Shown here: positions 32,133 to 39,900 of the stretch, one piece after another
Layout: every line of letters begins with the position of its first letter
Position numbering within the stretch: position 1 is the stretch's first letter
NCBI GenBank assembly: GCA_026390195.1
Contig: JAPLGK010000024.1
Coordinates: forward strand, 1 to 51,768
Source of the DNA: Caldisericota bacterium
Lineage (GTDB): Bacteria > Caldisericota > Caldisericia > Cryosericales > Cryosericaceae
Length of the DNA stretch: 51,768 bases
Direction of reading: 5' to 3'
Translations under genes and position numbers: made by a program
The notes under the pieces: generated by a model
The model's input: only the letters and a program-made list of their open reading frames with translations
Database searches by the model: none
Told to the model about the DNA's origin: nothing

Positions 32133-33116
32133 ATGGAAAAGAATGAGATATTGGTCGATGTCAAAGATTTGCAAACATATTTCTTCACAGATGATGGCGT
32201 GGTTAAGGCCGTTGATGGTATGGGTTTTACAATTAGGCGCGGAGAGGTTGTTGCATTGGTTGGAGAAAGTGGTTGCGGGAAAAGCGTAGCTTCGCTTTCC
32301 ATAATGCGCCTCATAGACAAACCCGGGAAGATTATCGGTGGTGAACTTCTATTTGAAGGCGAGGATTTACTCAAAAAGACCGAGGAAGAAATGAGGAAGA
32401 TCAGGGGTTCTGAAATTGCCATGATTTTTCAGGAACCTATGACATCACTCAACCCCGTCTATACGATTGGGAATCAGATCAGCGAAGCTATTAGCCTGCA
32501 TCAGAAGATCCATGCCACCGAAGCGAAAAAGCGTACCATCGAGATGCTTCACCTGGTCGGCATCCCCGAACCGGAGCGGCGCTTCAGCCAGTACCCTCAC
32601 GAGATGAGCGGTGGCATGCGTCAGAGGGTCATGATCGCCATGGCGCTGTCATGCAACCCTGAGCTGCTGATCTCCGACGAAGCCACGACGGCGCTTGATG
32701 TCACCATCCAGGCGCAGATTCTGGACCTGATGCGCGGGCTTCAGAAGAAGCTGGGGATGGCCATTCTCATCATTACCCACAACCTCGCCGTTGTCGCCGA
32801 AATGGCAGACACCATTAACATCGCCTATGCCGGCAAGATTGTCGAGAGCGCGTCTGCCAAAGATATCTTCAAGTCTCCGCGTCATCCGTACACGTACGGT
32901 CTGCTGCAGTCCATTCCGAAATTCACGGAGAAGAAGACCAACGAACCGTTGCCTGCCATCGAGGGCATGGTCCCCTCCCCTTACCACATGCCCAAGGGTT
33001 GCTACTTCAACCCGCGCTGCCCATGTGCTACGGAGAAGTGCCGCGAGGAGGAACCCGAAATCGTCGAGCTGACCCCGGGCCACCTCGTTCGTTGCTTCCA
33101 TCCCATCGAGTCATAG
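32133..33116 (+). CDS. oppD: Oligopeptide ABC ATPase, OppD type
   Basis: 327 residues. Walker A 'GESGCGKS' (44-51), Q-loop 'IFQEPMTSLNP' (Q100), signature 'MSGGMRQRV', Walker B 'LLISDEATTALD', H-switch 'IITHNLAVV'. The C-terminal oligopeptide region has cysteines ('CYFNPRCPCATEKCREEEP') that in this family can hold an iron-sulfur cluster. The first 105 codons are AT-rich and the rest GC-rich, so the gene is a hybrid with its joint just after the Q-loop. Function should be intact. Confidence 0.92.
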   Translation: MEKNEILVDVKDLQTYFFTDDGVVKAVDGMGFTIRRGEVVALVGESGCGKSVASLSIMRLIDKPGKIIGGELLFEGEDLLKKTEEEMRKIRGSEIAMIFQEPMTSLNPVYTIGNQISEAISLHQKIHATEAKKRTIEMLHLVGIPEPERRFSQYPHEMSGGMRQRVMIAMALSCNPELLISDEATTALDVTIQAQILDLMRGLQKKLGMAILIITHNLAVVAEMADTINIAYAGKIVESASAKDIFKSPRHPYTYGLLQSIPKFTEKKTNEPLPAIEGMVPSPYHMPKGCYFNPRCPCATEKCREEEPEIVELTPGHLVRCFHPIES

Positions 33117-33135
33117 GCAGAGAGGAGAAATGACC

Positions 33136-34110
33136 ATGGCAACCAGACTCGTAGAAGTCCAGAAACTCAAGAAGTGGTTCCCCATCAAGGGAGGAATCTT
33201 CTCTATGACCGTGGCCTCAGTCAGGGCTGTGGACGAGGTGAGTTTCTTTATCAATCAGGGCGAGACTCTGAGCTTGGTGGGAGAATCCGGATCGGGCAAG
33301 ACGACCACCGGGCGCACCATACTGAAGCTCTTGCAGCCCACCAGTGGAAAAATCATCTACAAAGGGAAGGACATCACGAAGTTCACCGCGGACCAGATGC
33401 GGCCCCTCCGTCGGAACATGCAGATCATGTTCCAGGACCCGTATGGTTCACTCAACCCACGCATGCCTGTGGGCGATATCATTCGGGAACCTCTGGATGT
33501 GCACAGCATCGGTACCCGCAAGGAACGCCAACAGGCTGTCGCCACCATGATGGAGACTGTGGGTCTGCGCCCTGAATACGAGAAGCGCTATCCTCATGAG
33601 TTCTCCGGTGGTCAGCGTCAGCGTATCGGGGTTGCCCGCGCGCTTATTATCAATCCAGAACTGCTTGTCCTGGATGAGCCCATCTCGGCCTTGGATGTGT
33701 CGATTCAGTCGCAGATCATCAACCTGCTCCAGGAGCTGCAGCAAAGGCTGAACCTGACGTATCTCTTCATTGCTCACGACCTTGCTGTTGTACGCCATAT
33801 GTCCGATCGTGTGGCAGTCATGTATCTCGGCAAGATCGTCGAGACTGCAGACAACGATGAGCTGTTCGACCACCCACTTCACCCGTATACGCAGGCTCTT
33901 CTCTCGGCAGTGCCGGTGCCTGACCCCGAGGCGAAACGCGAACGCGTCATTCTTCAGGGCGACGTGCCGTCACCGGTGAACCCTCCGTCCGGCTGCCACT
34001 TCCGCACGCGGTGTCCCTACGCCATGCCCATCTGCAAGGAGCAGGAGCCAGCGATGATCGAAGTTGCACCCGGGCATACCGCCGCCTGTCACTTGCTGAC
34101 AAAAAGGTAG
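33136..34110 (+). CDS. oppF: Oligopeptide ABC ATPase, OppF type
   Basis: 324 residues. Walker A 'GESGSGKTT', Q-loop 'MFQDPYGSLNPRM', signature 'FSGGQRQRI', Walker B 'LLVLDEPISALDVS', H-switch 'IAHDLAVVRH', then the C-terminal 'CHFRTRCPYAMPICKEQEP' cysteine cluster. Start chosen at 33136 because GGAG at 33124-33127 is 8 bases before it; ATG 33130 is only 2 bases from the site. Pairs with OppD to drive peptide import. GC-rich throughout. A strong terminator follows. Confidence 0.92.
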   Translation: MATRLVEVQKLKKWFPIKGGIFSMTVASVRAVDEVSFFINQGETLSLVGESGSGKTTTGRTILKLLQPTSGKIIYKGKDITKFTADQMRPLRRNMQIMFQDPYGSLNPRMPVGDIIREPLDVHSIGTRKERQQAVATMMETVGLRPEYEKRYPHEFSGGQRQRIGVARALIINPELLVLDEPISALDVSIQSQIINLLQELQQRLNLTYLFIAHDLAVVRHMSDRVAVMYLGKIVETADNDELFDHPLHPYTQALLSAVPVPDPEAKRERVILQGDVPSPVNPPSGCHFRTRCPYAMPICKEQEPAMIEVAPGHTAACHLLTKR

Positions 34111-34136
34111 AGAACGTCAGAGCAGGTTTGAAACAA

Positions 34137-34178
34137 GCTGCCGGTCCCTTTGGCCAAGAGGGACCGGCAGCCTTCTTT
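34137..34178 (+). terminator. Terminator of the oligopeptide operon
   Basis: GCTGCCGGTCCC (34137-34148) pairs perfectly with GGGACCGGCAGC (34160-34171), loop 11, then CTTCTTT. Confidence 0.9.
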
Positions 34179-34242
34179 GCATACCCTTGGGTGGTGTTCA
34201 CAACACTCAGGCGGAATACACTGTTGGGGTAGGAGGTCCCAT

Positions 34243-34746
34243 ATGGAAGAGGGATATTGGGACAAGACGCAGCCGAACGTGCGGCAGAGTATGAATGGAT
34301 CGTACGGAGACATGCCCACCGGATACCGTCCCTGTCCTTTCTGCCATTCCGTCGTCCCATGGGAGTCGGAACGGTGCCCGTCGTGCGGACGCGTGCTCAT
34401 AGAGCGCGTGGTGCCTAGGCCCTGGCACACGCCCCCGTCTGCGTCGCGACCCTCGAGGTGGACCTCGTGGTGGTCGGCAGGCGTGCGTCCGGCACTGGCA
34501 CGCGTCGGAAACGGCGTGCTACGGGGCGGGCGGCGTCCCTGGGATGGAATGCGCTCCGGGACGGGGGGCTCGCGGCCGACAACGAGCCCTGGCACCTTAT
34601 GGTCTGTGTTCCAGCTGGCCCAGCTCCCTGTGCGTTCATGGTGGCAGGGTTCGATCCCCGCGCCCACGGAGCGGGAGCGTCAGATCTTCTTCGTCGCCTC
34701 CGCTCTGATGGTCGTGCTGTTCGTCGTCGCGCTCCTCAGCAGGTAG
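34243..34746 (+). CDS. Zinc-ribbon protein with C-terminal membrane helix, unknown function
   Basis: 167 residues. One zinc ribbon at about 30-50 ('CPFCHSVVPWESERCPSCGR'), a basic, tryptophan- and proline-rich middle of about 80 residues, and a single C-terminal helix ('IFFVASALMVVLFVVALLSR') that makes it tail-anchored. GGAGG 7 bases before ATG 34243 fixes the start. It precedes plsY by 24 bases and may be cotranscribed. No function known. Confidence 0.6.
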   Translation: MEEGYWDKTQPNVRQSMNGSYGDMPTGYRPCPFCHSVVPWESERCPSCGRVLIERVVPRPWHTPPSASRPSRWTSWWSAGVRPALARVGNGVLRGGRRPWDGMRSGTGGSRPTTSPGTLWSVFQLAQLPVRSWWQGSIPAPTERERQIFFVASALMVVLFVVALLSR

Positions 34747-34770
34747 CCGTGCGATGAGGAGGTGGTGGTT

Positions 34771-35373
34771 ATGACACCCTGGGAACTGCCTGCTGCCATT
34801 CTCGCAGTCGTACTGGCCTATGCCTTGGGATCCATTCCATCAGCCGTCATCGCAGGGCGACGGGCGGGTGTCGACATCAGGGAGGTAGGCGACGGGAACA
34901 TGGGGGCACGCAACGTGGCGCGCACCGTCGGAGCCGTCCCTGCCGTGATCGTGGCGCTCTGCGACGTCTTCAAGGGAGCGGCCGCGGTCCTGCTGGCACG
35001 GGCTCTCAGCCTCTCACAGGGCTGGGTTCTAGCGGCGGCCTGGGCTGCCGTGCTTGGCCACGACTTCCCGGTGTTCGCACACTTCCGGGGGGGACAGGGT
35101 CTGGCAACCACCTTGGGGACGCTGCTCGTGCTGATGCCGCTCGAGATGTCGGTCGCGCTCAGCCTGTTCGGCGCCCTGTACCTGTTGACGCACAACTCTG
35201 ATCTCGGCGCGAGCATTGGCCTCGCGTGTGGACTGTACCTGGCATACCGAGGGGGGCTCTCACCGGTGCTGTTGTTCCACATGGTGGCGTCGCTGCTGGC
35301 CATCCCCACGAAGAAGCTGCTCGACCGCCACCGGCGCCTTGCCATCCAGCACCACCAGTCCGGCTTGGTGTAG
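34771..35373 (+). CDS. plsY: Glycerol-3-phosphate acyltransferase PlsY-like protein (copy 2)
   Basis: 200 residues, five to seven membrane helices. 'ALGSIPSAVIAGRRAGVDIRE', the first catalytic loop 'GDGNMGARNVAR' (family GSGNxGATNxxR, so S to D and T to R) and the second 'HFRGGQGLATTLG' (normally FKGGKGVAT). These changes put it in the divergent PlsY-like branch; glycerol-3-phosphate acylation is likely but not certain. GAGGAGG before ATG 34771; the GTG at 34762 lies inside the site. GC-rich, unlike copy 1 at 490-1080. Confidence 0.75.
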   Translation: MTPWELPAAILAVVLAYALGSIPSAVIAGRRAGVDIREVGDGNMGARNVARTVGAVPAVIVALCDVFKGAAAVLLARALSLSQGWVLAAAWAAVLGHDFPVFAHFRGGQGLATTLGTLLVLMPLEMSVALSLFGALYLLTHNSDLGASIGLACGLYLAYRGGLSPVLLFHMVASLLAIPTKKLLDRHRRLAIQHHQSGLV

Positions 35374-35524
35374 AAACCTGTCATGCCTGGTACCGAAAGG
35401 GAGTCTGTCAGGAGGACACGCACGAACACACCGCGCTGCGGGCGCTTTGGCCGTGCGCCCACCTCCATGGTCGTCGTCCCCTTCCTCGCCGGGGTGGGCT
35501 GAGCGCAGGCGCGGCCGGACGTCC

Positions 35525-35552
35525 TTGACACGAGCCCTCCTCCGCCCACACT
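35525..35552 (+). promoter_or_regulatory. Promoter of the lipoprotein gene
   Basis: TTGACA at 35525-35530, 16 bases, CACACT at 35547-35552; GGAGG then precedes ATG 35593. Confidence 0.6.
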
Positions 35553-35592
35553 GGGGGCAGAACCCAAAGGACATCGTCCACCGGAGGTGGCT

Positions 35593-36615
35593 ATGACCGC
35601 TCGTCGTCTCGTCGTGTGTTGTCTACTGCTGACTGTCCTCTCTTGCTCGCTGGCTGGATGCAAGCGTACATCCGGTGGTCCGTCGCAGACAGCCGGCCTG
35701 ACGTCCGTCCAGGCTGCCGAACTCGTCTGGCCGGAGGCGAAGAAGAACTTCGGTGACGCTGTGCTGTGGCGCCTCGCACCCGTCGATGGACGTGAGTCAC
35801 TCACGATGCGCCTTGCCTCCGACTGGCAAGACAGCGACCGGTCGGCAGCCTGGTTCGTCTGGTACGCTGACCCTGTCGGTGAGAACTGGATGATGTTCAG
35901 CATCAAGGGCAACACGATTGCCAGTACGGACATCGGGACGCGGAGCTTCTCGAAGATAGCCATGGACGCTGACTGGCCGAGGGAGCGCCCCGCAGTTGCC
36001 ATGAAGGATGCTGCAAAGGCCGTCGCCGCTCAGGGCGCAGAGTTTTCCGCTCTCACCTGGACGGAGTTTACCTACGAATATGACAGCGACAGCCACAAAA
36101 GGCCGGGGTGGGTGTTCTCCTTCTCCGAGACGCTTGCCTCTGGAGGTACGCTGATTTACTGGTTCTTTGTGGACGGCATCACGGGTGCCGTCCTCAAGGC
36201 CGTCAACGACCGCAATGAGCCCATAGAACTGCCCATCGACCGTGAAGCACTGCAGAAGCCGCGGACGGACAATCACGAGAAGGACCTCCGCCAATTCTTC
36301 GGCTTCATCAGCACGAGGCAACCCGAGTGGGCGGTGCGCCAGCTTGCGTACGCGGCATCACCCAACGAAGCCACCGCACAGATGTGGCTGGCCAACTTCC
36401 AGAGCCTGAGTGCGCTGACCGTCGTGAGCGTCGAGCAAGTCAGGCTGGAGGAGTGGACGGCAGAGCACGAGTTCTACAAGGTGAGCCTGGACGTGAAGAC
36501 ATCCGACCCGCCGGAGAAGTTTGGATGGGACAACGGCCGCAACGTTCGCTGGGTCGAATTCATCCCCCAGGGTGGTGGCTCCTGGAAGGTGGCTGCACTG
36601 GCGACAAATCCGTAG
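35593..36615 (+). CDS. Lipoprotein of unknown function
   Basis: 340 residues. Signal peptide with lipobox 'CSLAGC' (acylated Cys about 23). The mature part has no family I recognise. 'GWVFSFSETLASGGTLIYWFFVDGITGAVLKAV' (parts: GWVFSFSETL, WFFVDGITGAVLKAV) resembles a PepSY-like beta pattern where a protein folds a short strand over a helix, and the C-terminal 100 residues look like a separate alpha+beta domain. Start at ATG 35593 with GGAGG 5 bases before it. Stand-alone, from its own promoter. Confidence 0.65.
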   Translation: MTARRLVVCCLLLTVLSCSLAGCKRTSGGPSQTAGLTSVQAAELVWPEAKKNFGDAVLWRLAPVDGRESLTMRLASDWQDSDRSAAWFVWYADPVGENWMMFSIKGNTIASTDIGTRSFSKIAMDADWPRERPAVAMKDAAKAVAAQGAEFSALTWTEFTYEYDSDSHKRPGWVFSFSETLASGGTLIYWFFVDGITGAVLKAVNDRNEPIELPIDREALQKPRTDNHEKDLRQFFGFISTRQPEWAVRQLAYAASPNEATAQMWLANFQSLSALTVVSVEQVRLEEWTAEHEFYKVSLDVKTSDPPEKFGWDNGRNVRWVEFIPQGGGSWKVAALATNP

Positions 36616-36845
36616 GCGCGCTGCAGGTATCTGGATAAAGGGCGCCCCGGAAGGTTCTCTCCTTTCGGCGCGCAGTGTCAAGGAATAGCAATTGACGCAG
36701 ATGTTCAGTACAACCCGCCGTATGACCGCACTGTGTCGCTTTGTTACCATTGTGTGAGCACGAATTGTTGGACCACAGCGTACCACACTCAGGAGAAGCC
36801 TCCTGAAGGAGAGCCTCCCCAAAACTACACACAAGGAGAACTCAT
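36616..36845. other. Leader region of the DUF2202 gene
   Basis: 230 bases with an imperfect GC-rich inverted pair around 36640-36675 that could end the lipoprotein transcript. No clear promoter found before the ATG at 36846; AAGGAG lies just before it. Confidence 0.3.
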
Positions 36846-37511
36846 ATGAAGAGAATACTAGTAGCAGTACTCACAGTCGCAGTCCTGGTCGGTTCGGGAG
36901 CTGGTGTTGTATCCGCCTATGCGGGCGCTCGGCGCACCGCTCCAGCCACCAGTTGCACGGCGATCGCCGACCTGCCCGTCGAGGCGTTGTCTCAGGCGGA
37001 GAAGGACGCATTGGTAACGACATTGCAGGAGGAGTATCTGGCTCGTGACATGTACCAGGCGATCATTGCCAAGCTGGGCAGCACCCGGCCATTCACGAAC
37101 ATCCTCAAGTCTGGAGAACAGCACGTTGCGGCACTGACTGCCCTGTTCACAAAGTATCAGCTCACAGTCCCTGCCGACACACAGGCTGCACGCACCAGCA
37201 CCCTGATGGCAGGCATCACCACGGTGGAAGACGCCCTTAAGCTCGGCGTCACGGTTGAGAAAGAGGACATTGCCCTGTATGAGGAGCTGGCGAAGGTCGT
37301 CGACAATCAGGACATCCTCCAGGTCTTCGGCAACCTCAAGGCAGCCTCCATCGACAGGCACCTGCCCGCGTTCGAGAACGCGCTTGCCGGCGGTACCGGG
37401 ATTGGACAGGGGGCTGGCCGCGGTGGCCGCGGAGTCGGGCAAGGATCGCGCGGCGACGGTTTCGGCCAGGGCATGCGCGGTTTCGGCACTGGCAGCTGCA
37501 TTGCAGGCTGA
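36846..37511 (+). CDS. Secreted DUF2202 ferritin-like protein
   Basis: 221 residues. Signal peptide 1-25. Residues about 50-175 are the DUF2202 four-helix bundle with carboxylate/histidine motifs 'LQEEYLARDMY', 'SGEQHVAAL', 'EKEDIALYEEL' and 'SIDRHLPAFENAL', the spacing of a ferritin-like di-metal site. Tail of about 45 residues is Gly/Arg-rich ('GQGAGRGGRGVGQGSRGD'), like the tail of the 24860 protein. May handle iron or oxygen species outside the membrane; function of the family is not settled. Terminator follows. Confidence 0.8.
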   Translation: MKRILVAVLTVAVLVGSGAGVVSAYAGARRTAPATSCTAIADLPVEALSQAEKDALVTTLQEEYLARDMYQAIIAKLGSTRPFTNILKSGEQHVAALTALFTKYQLTVPADTQAARTSTLMAGITTVEDALKLGVTVEKEDIALYEELAKVVDNQDILQVFGNLKAASIDRHLPAFENALAGGTGIGQGAGRGGRGVGQGSRGDGFGQGMRGFGTGSCIAG

Positions 37512-37534
37512 TTCCTTTCGTCTCTGACAATTGC

Positions 37535-37568
37535 ACCCCCGGGGAAACATCCCCGGGGGTTTTCGTTT
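37535..37568 (+). terminator. Terminator after DUF2202 gene
   Basis: ACCCCCGGGG, loop AAACAT, CCCCGGGGGT, then TTTCGTTT. Confidence 0.9.
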
Positions 37569-37627
37569 CGCCGTCCGGTGCGTGAACCCTGCTATGAGAT
37601 GCACGGGTGTCGGTCTCCTCACAAAGG

Positions 37628-37662
37628 TTGACATTTCAATGAAATGAATATATATTCATTTC
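37628..37662 (+). promoter_or_regulatory. Promoter and perfect 22-bp palindromic operator of the DUF134-NifX gene
   Basis: TTGACA at 37628-37633, 17 bases, TATATT at 37651-37656. The -10 lies within a perfect 22-bp palindrome at 37641-37662 with half-site GAAATGAATAT. It is AT-rich in a GC-rich background. The likely binder is the DUF134 helix-turn-helix protein encoded 15 bases downstream, giving self-control. Confidence 0.75.
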
Positions 37663-37677
37663 GTACGAGGAGATGAC

Positions 37678-38418
37678 ATGCCCAGACGACAGGTTGCTCG
37701 CAGGTGTGGCATATATGACGAAATGCAGACCTTCTGTCCGGAGGCCGCAGGGACGTTGCATGTCCTCGGGGCCGACGAGATGGAGGCATTGCGCCTTAGC
37801 GACCTGATTGGCCTGGACCAGACAGAAGCTGCGTTCCGCATGGACATCTCCCAGAGCACGTTCCAACGTATCCTTGCGGGCGCTCGACGCAAAGTTGCAG
37901 CAGCACTCGTCCGCGGCTATCCGCTGACGGTTGCAAGAGCGTGGGACGAGGACGTGAACGCCATACCAGTCCACAGACAGCAGGAAGAGAAAACAGGAGG
38001 TACCAGGATGATTACACGAATCGCACTACCGACCGACGATGGCACGACACTATGTCAGCACTTCGGCCGCGCCCACTACTACAAAGTTGTGGAGATCACT
38101 GATGGCAAGGTTGTCTCAACAGAATTGCGTGACAAGTTTGCGCATGTCCATGGAGAGGAGCATCATGGCGAGTCCGATGCAAGCCACGAAGAGGTCCACG
38201 GCCGGATGGCCGACGCGGCGCATGGCTGTGACATCATCATCGCGGGTGGAATGGGAATGGGTGCCATGAATGCACTGACCGCTGCCGGCTACAAGGTGAT
38301 GCAGACGGACATGAGCAAACTGGACGACATTGTGGAGGCCTGCCGCGCGGACACCTTTGTCAATCTTGCCGGACAGGTGTCCTGCCATCAGGAAGGAGAA
38401 GCCCATGGCAACTGCTGA
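37678..38418 (+). CDS. DUF134 helix-turn-helix domain fused to a NifX/NifB-type FeMo-cofactor domain
   Basis: 246 residues. Residues 1-95 are a UPF0251/DUF134 DNA-binding domain: 'ADEMEALRLSDLIGLDQTEAA', 'FRMDISQSTFQRILAGARRKV'. Residues 111-240 are a dinitrogenase iron-molybdenum cofactor (NifX-like) domain: 'RIALPTDDGTTLCQHFGRAHYYKVVEI' in parts, a His/Glu-rich loop (150-175) and 'GCDIIIAGGMGMGAMNALTAAGYKV'. These are normally two neighbouring genes. An internal AGGAGG (37995-38000) and ATG (38008) sit exactly at the domain joint, so the NifX part may also be made alone. Overlaps the Mrp-like gene by 14 bases. No nitrogenase genes in the window; a general Fe-S role is likelier. Confidence 0.85.
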   Translation: MPRRQVARRCGIYDEMQTFCPEAAGTLHVLGADEMEALRLSDLIGLDQTEAAFRMDISQSTFQRILAGARRKVAAALVRGYPLTVARAWDEDVNAIPVHRQQEEKTGGTRMITRIALPTDDGTTLCQHFGRAHYYKVVEITDGKVVSTELRDKFAHVHGEEHHGESDASHEEVHGRMADAAHGCDIIIAGGMGMGAMNALTAAGYKVMQTDMSKLDDIVEACRADTFVNLAGQVSCHQEGEAHGNC

Positions 38419-39256
38419 CAATGAGAGTATGACCTCTCAGGTCAACCACGTGCGGCACGTGGTTGTTGTCTCCAGTGGCAAGGGTGGCGTGGGCAGGTCC
38501 CTGGTGTCCGCTATGGCGGCAGTCGGGCTGGCACGTCGCGGACTGAACGTAGGTATCATGGATGCGGACATCACGGGGCCGTCTATCCCGCGTCTCTTCG
38601 GCATGACCGCACACCCCGAGTCTTCCACGGTCGGCATCCTCCCGCCCGAGACGGCGACCGGCATCAAGATTATTTCCATGAATCTGTTTCTGGACGACTC
38701 CGGCCAGCCGGTCATCTGGCGCGGTCCCTTGCTCACGTCCACCATCAAGCAGTTCTGGACGGACGTGGCGTGGGGAGATCTGGACGTCCTCATCGTGGAC
38801 CTGCCACCTGGGACCGCCGACGTCCCCCTGACCGCGTTTCAGTCCCTGCCGGTCGGCGGCATCCTCATGGTCACGACGCCGCAGGAGCTGGCCAGCATGA
38901 TCGTCGAGAAGGCTGCGGGACTGGCGAAGCAGATGCACAAGCCGATTCTGGGTATCGTCGAGAATATGGCGATGGCCACGTGCCCGCACTGTGGAGAGGC
39001 ATTTGAGCTGTTTGGGCCCAGCCACGCACAGGAGCTGGCAGATCGTATCAGTGCTCCGGTGCTCGCACGGCTGCCCATCGATCCCACGGTGACTGCTCTT
39101 GCCGACACGGGGCATGTGGGAGACGTGAAGATGGCAGCCTTCGCACCCGTCACCGAGGCTCTGGCGGAATATGTGGCTACGGCATCGACAGCCTCTGCCA
39201 CACCGAACTCAGCCCCAGCGCCCCAGGCGTCGCGTTCCTGTAACGACAGGAACTGA
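38405..39256 (+). CDS. Mrp/NBP35-type Fe-S carrier ATPase with altered P-loop
   Basis: 283 residues. Deviant Walker A reads 'SSGKGGVGRSLV': the signature lysine (K26) is kept but the P-loop lysine at residue 31 is arginine. Also 'GIMDADITGPSIPRLFG', 'DVLIVDLPPGTAD', and the Fe-S-binding 'ATCPHCGE' CxxC. Mrp-type proteins hold and transfer iron-sulfur clusters, normally with ATP. The K-to-R change would weaken nucleotide binding, so this copy may act without ATP turnover. GGAAGGAG before ATG 38405. Co-transcribed with the DUF134-NifX gene, a pairing common in anaerobes. Tail of 30 residues is Ala/Ser/Pro-rich. Confidence 0.85.
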   Translation: MATADNESMTSQVNHVRHVVVVSSGKGGVGRSLVSAMAAVGLARRGLNVGIMDADITGPSIPRLFGMTAHPESSTVGILPPETATGIKIISMNLFLDDSGQPVIWRGPLLTSTIKQFWTDVAWGDLDVLIVDLPPGTADVPLTAFQSLPVGGILMVTTPQELASMIVEKAAGLAKQMHKPILGIVENMAMATCPHCGEAFELFGPSHAQELADRISAPVLARLPIDPTVTALADTGHVGDVKMAAFAPVTEALAEYVATASTASATPNSAPAPQASRSCNDRN

Positions 39257-39316
39257 AATCAGCCGGATGTCATCTGATCAATCGACAGCGAAGCCCTGTC
39301 GCAGTTCTTGAGTCAG

Positions 39317-39350
39317 ATCCCCAGGTTCATCGCCTGGGGATTTCTTTGTT
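39317..39350 (+). terminator. Terminator after the Mrp-like gene
   Basis: ATCCCCAGG, loop TTCATCG, CCTGGGGAT, then TTCTTTGTTT. Confidence 0.9.
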
Positions 39351-39450
39351 TCCGCAGGCGCGTCGTCGGTCAATGTGCTGCTCTGGCAGGCCAGACGGAA
39401 TGTGGCTAGACTTGTTGATGTAGATCTGTTCTGTGTGACGAGGAGGTTCG

Positions 39451-39900
39451 ATGAGCGGCGAAATCGTGCGTATCGGGATGATCATGTGCAACAGGTACCA
39501 TACCTGCGCGGCCGGCAAATGTCTTCGCGCCTTGAGGAACCGCGAGGGCGCGTTCAGCATCTACGCGGGGAAGGAGGTGGAACTCGTCGGCTGTACCACA
39601 TGCGGGGGGTGTCCCGGGGGCAACATCGAGTACGCTCCCGCCGAGATGAAGAAGAACGGGGTGACGGTCATCCATCTGGCCACGGGCATGCTTGTCGGCT
39701 ACCCACCGTGCGCGAGGATCCACTATTTCCGACGGTTCATCCAGGAGCAATATGGCATCCCTGTCGTCGTCGGAACCCACCCCATTCCTCAGAAGTACTT
39801 CAAGATTCACGAGGCGCTGGGTTCCTGGAAAAGCCCGCTATGGCGGGAGCTCATCCAGCCGACGCTTGCTACCGAGGAGATCCGGCTGGCATACGACTAG
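39451..39900 (+). CDS. CGGC-domain metal-binding protein
   Basis: 149 residues. 'IGMIMCNRYHTCAAGKCLRAL' at the start and 'VGCTTCGGCPGGNIEYAPAEMKKNGV' (parts: CTTCGGCPGG) mark the CGGC family, cysteine-rich proteins thought to bind a metal or cluster. 'HLATGMLVGYPPC' and 'YGIPVVVGTHPIP' follow as usual. Function unknown; it lies downstream of Fe-S assembly-type genes after a terminator. GAGGAGG supports ATG 39451. Tail-to-tail 4-base overlap with the histidine kinase gene. Confidence 0.8.
   Translation: MSGEIVRIGMIMCNRYHTCAAGKCLRALRNREGAFSIYAGKEVELVGCTTCGGCPGGNIEYAPAEMKKNGVTVIHLATGMLVGYPPCARIHYFRRFIQEQYGIPVVVGTHPIPQKYFKIHEALGSWKSPLWRELIQPTLATEEIRLAYD

Larger units (their letters stand above)
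28270..32450. other. Low-GC mosaic segment inside the oligopeptide operon
   Basis: Third codon positions are almost all G/C up to about 28265, then mostly A/T until about 32450, then G/C again. By eye GC drops from about 60% to the low 40s. The left border lies in SLH unit 2 of the binding protein and the right border just after the Q-loop of OppD (Q100). Reading frames are intact across both. Arginine is written mostly AGG/AGA inside and CGC/CGG outside. Confidence 0.85.

Noticed and set aside
28270..32450. Low-GC block as a prophage, transposon or genomic island
   Set aside because: No integrase, transposase, terminal repeats or tRNA border; the genes are ordinary oligopeptide transporter parts and the borders lie inside intact genes.
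34640..34675. A T-arm-like sequence (GGTTCGATCCCCGC) suggesting a tRNA
   Set aside because: No matching acceptor stem or anticodon arm; it lies within the coding frame of the zinc-ribbon protein.
37678..39256. Nitrogenase cofactor cluster
   Set aside because: Only a NifX-like domain and an Mrp-type protein are present; no nifH, nifD, nifK, nifB or nifE. The pair is common in non-fixing anaerobes.
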